This document shows positions 16,094 to 23,934 of a stretch of 27,267 bases of DNA, one piece after another. Below the pieces are notes generated by a model. It did not search any database, was not told the DNA's origin, and worked only from the letters and a program-made list of their open reading frames with translations. Numbering within the stretch: the stretch's first letter is position 1; the number at the start of each line of letters is the position of its first letter. This stretch comes from Spirosomataceae bacterium (GTDB lineage Bacteria > Bacteroidota > Bacteroidia > Cytophagales > Spirosomataceae), in the NCBI GenBank assembly GCA_030731175.1, contig JANQUM010000228.1, positions 1 through 27,267 of the forward strand, in the 5' to 3' direction. The translations under genes and the position numbers were made by a program.

Positions 16094-17179
16094 TTAATTA
16101 GCCGTGAAGTTTTTGGCTGAATGGTTGTGTATTTTTTTTGTGAGTTGAATTTGATATTCGCCAACGGCTAAGTTTTGAATCGGAATGCCTTTTCTTTTCA
16201 CTTTTCCTGCATGCAGCAGCAATCCGTTTCGGTCAAAGATTCGGTAGTTTTTTAATTTGCTATTTCTTCCAGTTTTCACTTTTACAAATGTTGCTGCGGA
16301 GTTCGGAATGACGGTAATTGAGAAAGTAGTTTTGGCATCACTTACCGCTACGAGCCGAGAATACTTTCGTTTGCTGTCAATGGCTACTTGATTTAAACGG
16401 AAATAACTTTGGTTGCCGCTCGGTGCGTCATCAAGCATCGAGGTTATTTTTTTATCTTCTATCTGTTCCCGTAGTGGGTCAATTTTTACGTTTGCTGGGT
16501 AAGCAGCTTTTGCGGGGTAGTCTCGATCAGCGATAAAGTCACTAAATTTTGCCGTAGTGCTTACCATGCGGCTTGTTGAAACTATGGCGTTCTCGTTTAC
16601 AGCATCTTTGAATTGCGAATTTGACACTTGCTGAGATGAACTGCCATTGATGGCAATATCATCGATGTACCAAAAACCGCGTTCCATACGGCTATTGTAA
16701 CCGTATATCCGAAAGGTTATTCCAAACTCCACGCCCTGAAAAGCCGTTTTTCTCAAATCAACGGTATGTTCTCTAACTAAATTATCGGCGGGAATTATTC
16801 GGGAATAAATGGTACTGCTAAAGTTGTCACGACTCGTCTTGATAGAGAAACTTTGCGGACCGCTTGCATTATTGAACTCACAAAAGGTAAGACTGCTCAA
16901 CATGAGTAGTTGGTTGGCATCAGGAGTGATGGAGAATTCAAAATAAGAGGTGAATTCTGCGATTTCTGATTGTGGCCAATCTGTTGCTCTAAAAAAAGGA
17001 TTTAACGAAATATTCCTAATTGCAGTAGACCCAACTCCTACCGCAGTAACACGGGAAGCAGTCACGTTCGTTGTTTTAGTTGCCGAAGTTTCATCGTTTG
17101 AAAAGGCCCACTGGGCAAGCTGAGAAAAGGCACTCGTGGATGTGAGCATAAGTAATACTGAAATAAACACTAATTTCAT
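16094..17179 (-). CDS. Secreted protein with degenerate T9SS-type C-terminal sorting domain
   Basis: The best start is the ATG at 17179, which gives a 361-residue protein with a normal Sec signal peptide (MKLVFISVLLMLTSTSAFSQ). The open frame extends 23 codons further to 17248, but that extension has no signal-peptide character. The first 200 residues look like a beta-sandwich (jelly-roll) domain common in Bacteroidota secreted proteins: AQWAFSNDETSA, TFCEFNNASGPQSFSIKTS, GFWYIDDIAING. The last 75 or so resemble the type A T9SS sorting domain (ITVIPNS, YRIFDRNGLLLHAG, IPIQNLAVGEYQIQL), but the usual PNP is PNS and ten or so extra residues follow. It would be exported by the T9SS and anchored or released. 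Function unknown. Confidence 0.75.
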   Translation of the reverse strand: MKLVFISVLLMLTSTSAFSQLAQWAFSNDETSATKTTNVTASRVTAVGVGSTAIRNISLNPFFRATDWPQSEIAEFTSYFEFSITPDANQLLMLSSLTFCEFNNASGPQSFSIKTSRDNFSSTIYSRIIPADNLVREHTVDLRKTAFQGVEFGITFRIYGYNSRMERGFWYIDDIAINGSSSQQVSNSQFKDAVNENAIVSTSRMVSTTAKFSDFIADRDYPAKAAYPANVKIDPLREQIEDKKITSMLDDAPSGNQSYFRLNQVAIDSKRKYSRLVAVSDAKTTFSITVIPNSAATFVKVKTGRNSKLKNYRIFDRNGLLLHAGKVKRKGIPIQNLAVGEYQIQLTKKIHNHSAKNFTAN

Positions 17180-17587
17180 AGAGCAAGGTATTTTAGGAAA
17201 GCACGAAAAGTTAATTTTATAATCGAATTCAGTAGCTAAAGAAGTCATCGTATTACTCCATTCACCACTTATATACTGTTTGGTGGCAACTATAATGAAT
17301 AGAATCAGCTACAGGCAGTAGCAAATTACTATATCGAGTTACGCACATACAAACACCTAAATCGTTTGTACTTAAAAGAATGTTTTGCTTGCACAAAGCC
17401 CGTAAGTTAGTGCTTCGCAAGTAGCGAGAGCGAGCTTTACGTAGCTGCACTTCTTTTGTACATTTTGTCAGAGTCAGCAATTGGCTAAATTGCACATCTG
17501 TAATAATGAAAGACAAAAAGTTTTCATGGCTACTGCTTATTTTAAATGGCTATAAAGCTCAAATGCAAAGGAAAACCAATTTGTAAT
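17180..17587. other. AT-rich intergenic region between divergent secreted-protein and sensor-kinase genes
   Basis: No convincing gene. A minus-strand open frame at 17262-17516 (84 codons) shows no recognisable family and is probably chance. A GC-richer patch at 17409-17451 could fold into a small three-way structure (see findings). No clear promoter for the minus-strand gene was found. The right end leads into the palindrome at 17588. Confidence 0.5.
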
Positions 17588-17621
17588 TTCATAAAATACC
17601 CGTTAGCAGGTATTTTATGAA
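17588..17621. promoter_or_regulatory. 13-bp perfect inverted repeat upstream of sensor kinase gene (putative operator)
   Basis: TTCATAAAATACC (17588-17600) and GGTATTTTATGAA (17609-17621) are separated by 8 bases (CGTTAGCA). It ends 16 bases before the candidate -7 element and so covers the -33 region. The position suggests an operator for a dimeric regulator, possibly the LuxR-type regulator encoded two genes in. It has no T-run, so it is not a typical terminator. Confidence 0.65.
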
Positions 17622-17636
17622 GTTAGATTTAAAGAG

Positions 17637-17644
17637 TACATTTG
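17637..17644 (+). promoter_or_regulatory. Candidate -7 element (TACATTTG) for the kinase/regulator operon
   Basis: Full match to TAnnTTTG. The ATG at 17650 is only 6 bases away, so the transcript would be nearly leaderless unless translation begins further in. Confidence 0.5.
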
Positions 17645-17649
17645 TTTAA

Positions 17650-19560
17650 ATGTTTTCCAAGCAAAATTTTCCTTTTTACAGAAAGCTACCGTTGTTTTTA
17701 TCGTTACGGTTAATGGGAATATTTGCTCCGTTTTTTATTTTGAGTTGTAATATCGCCAAAGATGACGAGGCCAGGCATAAGGGAATCGTTCGTATAAATA
17801 ATTCATTTACCTTTCAAGATGTTAATGAATTAGCTAGCATTTTTCCGTACGAAAAAATTCCCCTTGAAAAGGGTCACGATAGTTTGCAGCTATTTATCAA
17901 TCAATACTTTACTAAAAACAAAAACAAAGAAAAGGTTAGTTTTGGGCAAGTTCCTGGTGCAGAGTACGGCTGGGTTTACTTGAACTTGAAAAACACAAGC
18001 GACGCAGAAAAGAAACTAGCGACTGAAATAATTTACCGAAGATCAGAAGGACTAAAAGCTTACCTTTTAAATGAAGGCAACCTCACATATATTGGTAGTG
18101 TAAACAGGACAACACCTTTATCGAAAAGATTTTATCATAATTTCGATTTAGCATTTCCGTTGGTCATCCCATCACAAAAAGAAGTTGGATTACTCATACA
18201 ATCTAAACGTTTTACGGGATCGCACGACGTCGGCTTAGTTATACAAACCGAAGACTATTACCTAACTAACGCCATCAAATTCAGTTACTTCAAGGTATTT
18301 CAACTTACGCTGCTGACAATCATTTCTATAGCAGCCCTGTTTGTGGGTTTGTTTTTTAAAAATAGGCTATTTATTAGTCTGTCATTGTTTATTTTCGCCT
18401 TAACAGTAACTGCAACAGCGTATCTTGGCTACTTTGATACAGTGAGTTTCTCCCCAAATTTCGCTTTAAATTCAGGAAATATTGCAGGCTTTATGAACCT
18501 TATCGCCAACGCAAGTTTCCACCCTTTTGGATTTTTCCTGGTAAAAGGAATATTAAAGTTTCCGAAGTTATATAAAACATTTGCGGGCATTTTGATGGTT
18601 CAGAACCTGGCATTAGCACTCACTTATTTTCTGCCGCCTAATTACTTCGTATTTGTAAATAACTACATTTACTATCTTATTATGTACCTCGCTAATGCTA
18701 ATATTGTTTGGATATTCTTCTTTGCTTTTTTATACCTTATTAGAGGGAAATCAAAATGGTTTTTAATTGGAGCTTTAGCCACTCTATCGCCTTTCTTGAT
18801 AAGGCATACTATTGAGCTTTTCAGTACCCAAGGCTTTAAGTTATACAATGAACTGAGCTTTTTAAGTCCATATTTTCTTATTGCGGCATTTATCTATCTA
18901 TCATTTGTGCAATTGAAGTCTAAGCTAATATTGAAATCTGTTGCCGACGAGACACTTTCAAAACTTACCTCATCCTTGCATGAGCTAAATAATAACGAGA
19001 TTACAAAAATTGGCCGAAACCTGCATGACCAAGTTGGTAATACGCTTGCAACCGCATTGGAGTACCTCAATTTGAAAAAGGATAGTACAATAGAAGCAAA
19101 AGGACTTATACTTTTGGCAATCAATGAGTTACGAGTGATAAGCCATAATATTGTTCGTTCAAATACTACAATTTATAATACCGTTGAAATCGAAAAGCTG
19201 ATTCTGCGAATGAATGACTTTTCCTCAATAAATTATTATTTTAAAGACTATTCTGACAACCAATTTGATAAACTTAGCGACAATCAGAAACAGAACACTT
19301 ATGCAATCATTCAGGAATTGTTAACCAATATCCTTAAACACTCCGGAGCAACCGAGGTTTTCGTGGAAATTTACCACGAAAAAAATAAGATACGGGTAAA
19401 CGTAGAGGACAACGGTAAGGGCTACGACACCTCAAAAGAATATGCAGGAATAGGGCTCACAAACATTCAGAGTAGGGTTGCTTTATTAGATTTTCATTAC
19501 TTTATCGAATCAACTGATAAAGGAACAAGTGTCTTTATAGAAATAGCCTATGAAAATTAA
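17650..19560 (+). CDS. 7TMR-DISM sensor histidine kinase (NarX/HisKA_3 type)
   Basis: The 636-residue protein has, in order: a basic hydrophobic N-terminus ending in FILSC (C33, possible lipobox); an extracellular sensor region at about 50-205 with the 7TMR-DISM extracellular beta-domain signature YGWVYLNLKNTSD; seven hydrophobic segments between about 213 and 425 (7TMR-DISM); and a HisKA_3 kinase core. The phosphoacceptor is H459 in RNLHDQVGN. The ATPase has ELLTNILKHS with N560, EDNGKGYD (586-593) and AGIGLTNIQSRV (599-610). All catalytic boxes are present. It overlaps the response-regulator gene by 11 bases, so they form a matched pair. 7TMR-DISM receptors bind carbohydrates or other extracellular ligands; the signal here is unknown. 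An inverted repeat lies upstream. Confidence 0.92.
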   Translation: MFSKQNFPFYRKLPLFLSLRLMGIFAPFFILSCNIAKDDEARHKGIVRINNSFTFQDVNELASIFPYEKIPLEKGHDSLQLFINQYFTKNKNKEKVSFGQVPGAEYGWVYLNLKNTSDAEKKLATEIIYRRSEGLKAYLLNEGNLTYIGSVNRTTPLSKRFYHNFDLAFPLVIPSQKEVGLLIQSKRFTGSHDVGLVIQTEDYYLTNAIKFSYFKVFQLTLLTIISIAALFVGLFFKNRLFISLSLFIFALTVTATAYLGYFDTVSFSPNFALNSGNIAGFMNLIANASFHPFGFFLVKGILKFPKLYKTFAGILMVQNLALALTYFLPPNYFVFVNNYIYYLIMYLANANIVWIFFFAFLYLIRGKSKWFLIGALATLSPFLIRHTIELFSTQGFKLYNELSFLSPYFLIAAFIYLSFVQLKSKLILKSVADETLSKLTSSLHELNNNEITKIGRNLHDQVGNTLATALEYLNLKKDSTIEAKGLILLAINELRVISHNIVRSNTTIYNTVEIEKLILRMNDFSSINYYFKDYSDNQFDKLSDNQKQNTYAIIQELLTNILKHSGATEVFVEIYHEKNKIRVNVEDNGKGYDTSKEYAGIGLTNIQSRVALLDFHYFIESTDKGTSVFIEIAYEN

Positions 19561-20170
19561 CGTTTTAATAATTGACGACCACGTACTTTTTTCTCAGGGC
19601 TTAAGCCTGATATTGAAGGAGTCTGGCAAATTCAAAGTACTTAATCAAGTACAAGACAGTAGAGAAGCAGTACACAACTATTGCAAATTAACTCCTGATT
19701 TGGTATTAATAGATTATAATATGCCTCATTTATCTGGGTTGGATATTGTAAAAGAATTAGCCAAACAGGTACATAAAAGTAAAATAGTAGTTTTAAGTAT
19801 GTATGCAGAGGAGAGTGACCTAATTAAATTTAAGGAATTAGGAGTAAATGGATACATAACAAAAACTACACCAGCAGATCTTCTGATTGCGTCACTACAT
19901 CAGGTTATGGACGGTGAAATTGTATTCGAAAAAGGATTACAAAAGAAGGTTGTTTTAAAAGGAAAAAAAGACATCTTTAAACTTAAAAACAACCTAACAA
20001 ATCGAGAAATTGATATTCTTTTAGAAATCAAAAAGGGGCATACCACCCAAAAAATTGCAGAAAACCTAAGTCTCAGTTTTTACACTGTAGAAACACACCG
20101 AAAGAATATAAACAGGAAACTAAATTTTAGCTCAAAAAGTGATTTTTTCGACTTTTTAAAATCGATGTAA
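19550..20170 (+). CDS. LuxR/NarL-family response regulator
   Basis: The 206-residue protein has a receiver domain with acidic residues D9 and D10, phosphoacceptor D55 in LVLIDYNMP, S83 in VVLSMY and K105 in YITKTT. A GerE-type helix-turn-helix follows at about 146-200: LTNREIDILLEIKKGHTTQKIAENL, then SFYTVETHRKNINRKL, where the recognition helix lies. All phosphotransfer residues are present. It overlaps the kinase gene by 11 bases (ATG inside the last codons), so it is almost certainly the cognate partner. Targets are unknown; the palindrome at 17588 is a candidate. The DNA is markedly AT-rich. Confidence 0.94.
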   Translation: MKINVLIIDDHVLFSQGLSLILKESGKFKVLNQVQDSREAVHNYCKLTPDLVLIDYNMPHLSGLDIVKELAKQVHKSKIVVLSMYAEESDLIKFKELGVNGYITKTTPADLLIASLHQVMDGEIVFEKGLQKKVVLKGKKDIFKLKNNLTNREIDILLEIKKGHTTQKIAENLSLSFYTVETHRKNINRKLNFSSKSDFFDFLKSM

Positions 20171-20252
20171 CCGACTTTTTGTTTGACAAAGAGTAAAATA
20201 ACTAAAAACGCTCTCCAAAAATGGTTGGGCATTTTTTTTGAAGTAAAATATA

Positions 20253-20744
20253 TCAGCTCATCAACTCCTTCCGTTTCAGAATCGTTTCCATCAGCTTTAA
20301 ATCGTGTGGGCTGTTGAAAACAGTGAACGGGAATCGCAAAAACTGAGCGTTACTGATAAATAACATAAACGCATCTTTGGTCATTTCTGCTTTTTCAATG
20401 GTATCCCATTTAATCATTCCGCCTTCTTTGGCATTGATTTTCATCAAAATGTGGCGGCTGTCTATTTCGTACGAAAAGCGGTCAAACATCTGCTTGTTTT
20501 GTTCCATTTCGGTGGCGGCGTAAAACTGCACGTACCAGAATACCGCGTATAAGATTGCTCCGACCACGGCGGTTATCGGAATCCAGTAGTTTTTGTAAAT
20601 TCCGGTAAAGTGTAGAATTAGTCCTAAGACCAATACGGCAGCGGGAATCAAAAACCAAAACCAGCGGGTAATCATGCGGCGTTGGAAAGAATAGTTGATA
20701 TAATGCTTTTTATCGAGGGCGAATTTCTTCGTTTTGATTGTCAT
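20253..20744 (-). CDS. YcxB-like membrane protein
   Basis: A 163-residue protein with two membrane segments (WFWFLIPAAVLVLGLILHF at 29-47, WIPITAVVGAILYAVFW at 54-70) and a C-terminal beta domain with FSYEIDSRHI, GGMIKWDTIEKAEMTKDAFMLF, and FRFPFTVF-like segments. This is the YcxB-like C-terminal pattern, a family of unknown function that resembles PH-like domains. A 15-bp direct repeat brackets its start (see findings). A candidate -7 element lies upstream, and the gene is divergent from the phosphoribosyltransferase. Confidence 0.8.
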   Translation of the reverse strand: MTIKTKKFALDKKHYINYSFQRRMITRWFWFLIPAAVLVLGLILHFTGIYKNYWIPITAVVGAILYAVFWYVQFYAATEMEQNKQMFDRFSYEIDSRHILMKINAKEGGMIKWDTIEKAEMTKDAFMLFISNAQFLRFPFTVFNSPHDLKLMETILKRKELMS

Positions 20745-20772
20745 TTCTGTAAATTTCTTCGTTTTGTGGTCG

Positions 20773-20780
20773 CAAAAATA
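20773..20780 (-). promoter_or_regulatory. Candidate -7 element for the YcxB-like gene
   Basis: TATTTTTG on the minus strand matches TAnnTTTG, 28 bases upstream of the ATG. It is paired with a divergent -7 on the plus strand at 20833. Confidence 0.4.
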
Positions 20781-20832
20781 GAAAAACGACCCGAAAGGAA
20801 AGAAGAATGCACCACGTTTTATTTACATTTTG

Positions 20833-20840
20833 TAATTTTG
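20833..20840 (+). promoter_or_regulatory. Candidate -7 element for the phosphoribosyltransferase gene
   Basis: TAATTTTG matches TAnnTTTG, 18 bases before the ATG at 20859. No -33 TTG at normal spacing. Confidence 0.4.
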
Positions 20841-20858
20841 ATTTTACAATTCTACCTT

Positions 20859-21374
20859 ATGGACGAAATAAAAGCGAGCAACTTACTTTTAAACGCTACT
20901 CAAACGAATCAAAAAATTCGGCGAATTGCGTACCAAATCTACGAGAATAACTTTTCGGAGAAAGAAATCGTTATTGCCGGGGTGGTGGGAGAGGGATTTA
21001 TCTTTGCCGAACTAATTGTGGCAGAACTCGTTAAAATTGCGAAATGCAAAATTAGTATTGCCGAAGTTTCTTTTAACAAAAAAGCGGCTTCACAGCCTGA
21101 AATAAACATCAAAAGTACCATTGATACTTTCAAGAACAAATCTGTTATCATCACAGACGACGTACTAAATACCGGGCGAACGCTTGCCTTTTGTTTACGA
21201 CCATTTCTGAGTATTCCGCTAAAAAAACTGCAAGTTGCCGTATTGGTTGACCGCAATCACCCGCAGTTTCCTATTGCCGCAGATTATGTTGGCTACGCAC
21301 TTTCTACCACGCTGAATGAACACGTGCAGGTAGTTTTGGGCGACGAAGAAAAGAAAGGCGTTTATTTGTATTGA
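20859..21374 (+). CDS. PyrR-like phosphoribosyltransferase
   Basis: From the ATG at 20859 the protein has 171 residues. The open frame extends upstream to 20682, but that extension runs across the candidate promoter and into the divergent gene, so it is not used. The PRPP-binding motif VIITDDVLNTGRT (about residues 98-110) is clear. The C-terminal part LVDRNHPQFPIAADYVGYAL, then LNEHVQVVL, resembles PyrR, a bifunctional pyrimidine-operon regulator with uracil phosphoribosyltransferase activity. Several Bacteroidota have a shorter PyrR-like protein in which the regulatory role is unproven. It is therefore named by fold rather than function. Cytoplasmic. It converges on aroC with 23 bases between stops. 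Confidence 0.85.
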   Translation: MDEIKASNLLLNATQTNQKIRRIAYQIYENNFSEKEIVIAGVVGEGFIFAELIVAELVKIAKCKISIAEVSFNKKAASQPEINIKSTIDTFKNKSVIITDDVLNTGRTLAFCLRPFLSIPLKKLQVAVLVDRNHPQFPIAADYVGYALSTTLNEHVQVVLGDEEKKGVYLY

Positions 21375-21397
21375 GTGGTGTTAATGAAACTAATTGA

Positions 21398-22477
21398 TTA
21401 AAGCTTATTTCCTCTCGCACGCAAATAGAAATCAACCAAAACAAGTGCTGACATTGCTTCTACAATAGGAACGGCACGTGGCAGAACGCAAGGATCATGG
21501 CGGCCTTTTCCGCTTACGGTTACAGCTTCTCCGCTCGCGTTTACGCTTTTTTGGTCTTTCATAATCGTTGCCGTTGGTTTAAACGCCACGTTGAAATACA
21601 CGTCCTCGCCGTTTGAAATACCGCCCTGCACACCGCCCGAATGGTTAGTGGTGGTATTAACTTTTCCGGCTTCGTCAATCTCAAATTCGTCGTTATGTTC
21701 TGAGCCAAATAATTTTACGCCTTCAAAACCACTACCGTATTCAAAACCTTTCACGGCGTTTATACTCAGCATCGCTTTGCCGAGTTCGGCGTGGAGTTTG
21801 TCAAAAACGGGTTCGCCCCAACCAACCGGAACTCCCGTCAAAACGCCCGTGATTATGCCTCCTATTGAATCTCCTTTTTTTCGGGTTTCGTCAATATAAT
21901 CAAACATTTGTTGAGCCATTTCAGGGTCAGGGCAACGCACGGCGTTATCGTCTATTTTGCTCAAATCAAGTTCTTTGTATGATTTCTCGAGAGCCATTTT
22001 ACCAATTTGTGTAACGTAGGCAAATACTTCAACACCGAGTTTTTTCAAAATTAATTTGGCAACTGCTCCCGCCGCTACCCTTGCCGCCGTTTCACGAGCC
22101 GAGCTGCGTCCACCGCCTCGGTAATCTCGGTTTCCGTACTTTTCGGTGTACGTATAGTCAGCGTGCGATGGGCGAAATTTATCAGCAATATGGCCGTAAT
22201 CTTTGCTGCGTTGATCTTCGTTATAAATCACGATGGCGATGGGCGTTCCGGTTGTCTTTCCTTCAAAAACTCCCGAAAGCACTTGAAAGGTATCGGCTTC
22301 TTTTCGTTGGGTAGTTATGCGTGATTGCCCCGGCTTGCGGCGGTCAAGTTCGTGCTGGATAAATTCTTCATCAAAGTCAAGGCCCGCAGGGCAGCCGTCA
22401 ATGGTTACTCCAATTGCTTTGCCGTGCGATTCCCCAAAAGTTGAAATCTTGAATATTTTACCGTAAGTACTGCTCAT
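21398..22477 (-). CDS. aroC: Chorismate synthase
   Basis: Converts 5-enolpyruvylshikimate 3-phosphate to chorismate with reduced FMN, the last step of the common aromatic pathway. The 359-residue length is normal. Signatures are clear: FGESHGKAIG near the N-terminus, FRPSHADYTY, GGGRSSARETAARVAAGAVA, the NHSGGVQGGISNGED segment, FKPTATI and GRHDPCVLPRAVPIVEAM near the C-terminus, covering the FMN and substrate phosphate sites and the key histidines. It lies 51 bases downstream of batD on the same strand and may be co-transcribed. aroE is 17 kb away, so the pathway is scattered. Confidence 0.97.
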   Translation of the reverse strand: MSSTYGKIFKISTFGESHGKAIGVTIDGCPAGLDFDEEFIQHELDRRKPGQSRITTQRKEADTFQVLSGVFEGKTTGTPIAIVIYNEDQRSKDYGHIADKFRPSHADYTYTEKYGNRDYRGGGRSSARETAARVAAGAVAKLILKKLGVEVFAYVTQIGKMALEKSYKELDLSKIDDNAVRCPDPEMAQQMFDYIDETRKKGDSIGGIITGVLTGVPVGWGEPVFDKLHAELGKAMLSINAVKGFEYGSGFEGVKLFGSEHNDEFEIDEAGKVNTTTNHSGGVQGGISNGEDVYFNVAFKPTATIMKDQKSVNASGEAVTVSGKGRHDPCVLPRAVPIVEAMSALVLVDFYLRARGNKL

Positions 22478-22528
22478 TCGTAAGTGTCGTGAATTAGTAT
22501 ATTGTAGTTTTATTTTCGGATCTGTAAG

Positions 22529-23914
22529 TTAACCCGTTTTGCTTTTCCTCATCATATAAAGTAAGGCAATTATCATGCTGATAATCAGTACGTTGGATAA
22601 GTTTTTCAGAATAATGCGGTAGTTTACCGGAATATCCGCTGAGTTGATATTTTCTAATCCGTCGTAAATATCGTTTTGCTTGCGACTTGCCGATGTGATT
22701 TTTTCTCCCGAAACACGCAACGTGACGCTTGAAGTAAGGGTATCGTAAGCGGCTTTATTGGTGTTGAAATATATAAAGCTGAAATAATTGTCGAGCGATA
22801 TAGTGCCTGAGTCTTTCGGGAATATCATAAATTTAAAGATACGTTCGCCGTTCAAACTTCCTTCCTGAATATTATTTTTTACCTCCGACGGGTAAAAGTC
22901 AAAAAGGGCATCATTTTCTGGCGTGGGCAAATTTACGGTGGCAAAGTTTCCTTCACCCATTATTCGAAATTCGTACGGCACGCTTACGCCTGTTTCCGTT
23001 TCGCCGTTGGTTAACCATTCCCGTACAGAAAAATTACCAACGGGTACTTTGTCTTTTAAGGGATGCTCGGGAAGCGGCATTACGCTTACTTTTGCGGCTT
23101 TCGCTAAAAAACCTCTCTTGATGTCTTCGGTTTCTGTGCCGGTTTTGAGCATGTTTAGGGTTACCGGCTTTATAGTAATTGCCGTTGTATTAAGCGGGTA
23201 ATAGGTGGCTTCAAAAACTGTGTATTGTGTGTAGCCCCGGCCGTTTATTCGGGTTCGCTGTGCAGTGATATTGGTAATCCCCCTACGGGTTTCAAGGCAA
23301 TTTGCGGGTTTGATTGCTTGGGCCATTGCCTCAACCTGAGCGTTAAGGTCGTTCGGAAAATCCCAACCAACGGTGTTTACGTCCGCAACGTAAAAGCCTA
23401 CTGTTACTTTAAAACCTTGCCCCACAAAAACCGATTCCTTAGAAACGTTCATTATTAATTGGGCATCTTCTTTCGCGTCAAGTGTAATGATTTCCGTTCG
23501 GAGCGAATCCGTCACGTAAGTTTCATCACTTTTACTTGATAACACATTGATGATTTCACCGGGCAGACTTCGTTCTACGTTGTTTACAATAATTGAGGTC
23601 GGGGAAAGCTTGAACGCCCCTGACTTTTTAGGAATGTAACTTTGGGTTATGGTGTGTTCAATACCCCGAACGCCATTTTTCTTAAACGCCACGTGTGCCA
23701 CTGATCGCCCCGCCCGATTAAAACCGTCAATTTGAGGGAAATCAGAAACTTCGTATTCTTTCGCCCGAATTACTATTTTAATCGTAAATTTTTCATCTAA
23801 TTCAATAGAAGTTTTACCGTAAGACACGCTGACATCACCTTGCTGTGACCATCCCCAAACCGGAAATGTCAGCAACGCAATTGTTAATAAAATATGTACC
23901 TTCGGGAAACTCAC
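22529..23914 (-). CDS. batD: BatD-family protein
   Basis: The 461-residue protein has a signal peptide ending in WGWSQQ. A beta-rich extracytoplasmic part follows with the BatD opening VSVSYGKTSIELDEKFTIKI, the SQSYIPKKSGAFKLSPTSI-like segment, IINVLSSK, and a repeat of similar domains. One membrane segment near the C-terminus (VLIISMIIALLYMMRK, about 441-456) leaves a short positively charged tail. BatD usually belongs to the bat operon (batA-E with moxR), which is linked to oxygen tolerance and periplasmic protein interactions; here it is alone. The open frame starts with GTG at 23914; an in-frame stop 12 bases upstream excludes an earlier start. Family assignment is good, function less so. 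Confidence 0.8.
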   Translation of the reverse strand: MSFPKVHILLTIALLTFPVWGWSQQGDVSVSYGKTSIELDEKFTIKIVIRAKEYEVSDFPQIDGFNRAGRSVAHVAFKKNGVRGIEHTITQSYIPKKSGAFKLSPTSIIVNNVERSLPGEIINVLSSKSDETYVTDSLRTEIITLDAKEDAQLIMNVSKESVFVGQGFKVTVGFYVADVNTVGWDFPNDLNAQVEAMAQAIKPANCLETRRGITNITAQRTRINGRGYTQYTVFEATYYPLNTTAITIKPVTLNMLKTGTETEDIKRGFLAKAAKVSVMPLPEHPLKDKVPVGNFSVREWLTNGETETGVSVPYEFRIMGEGNFATVNLPTPENDALFDFYPSEVKNNIQEGSLNGERIFKFMIFPKDSGTISLDNYFSFIYFNTNKAAYDTLTSSVTLRVSGEKITSASRKQNDIYDGLENINSADIPVNYRIILKNLSNVLIISMIIALLYMMRKSKTG

Positions 23915-23918
23915 TTCA

Positions 23919-23926
23919 CAAAGTTA
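23919..23926 (-). promoter_or_regulatory. Candidate -7 element for batD
   Basis: TAACTTTG on the minus strand matches TAnnTTTG, 4 bases before the GTG start. If used, transcription would begin at or just inside the start codon, so the message would be leaderless. Weak call. Confidence 0.25.
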
Positions 23927-23934
23927 TCAACTAT

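Noticed and set aside
17262..17516. 84-codon minus-strand frame in the intergenic gap
   Set aside because: Cysteine- and leucine-rich without any recognised pattern; no promoter or start context.
20171..20252. Terminator after the response regulator
   Set aside because: Only a 4-bp stem (CCAA/TTGG) before the T-run; not convincing.
20682..20858. 59-codon upstream extension of the phosphoribosyltransferase
   Set aside because: Crosses the candidate promoter and the start of the divergent gene; the ATG at 20859 gives the family N-terminus.
23845..23934. 30-codon upstream extension of the YCF48-like protein
   Set aside because: It runs inside batD, and the ATG at 23935 begins a clear signal peptide.
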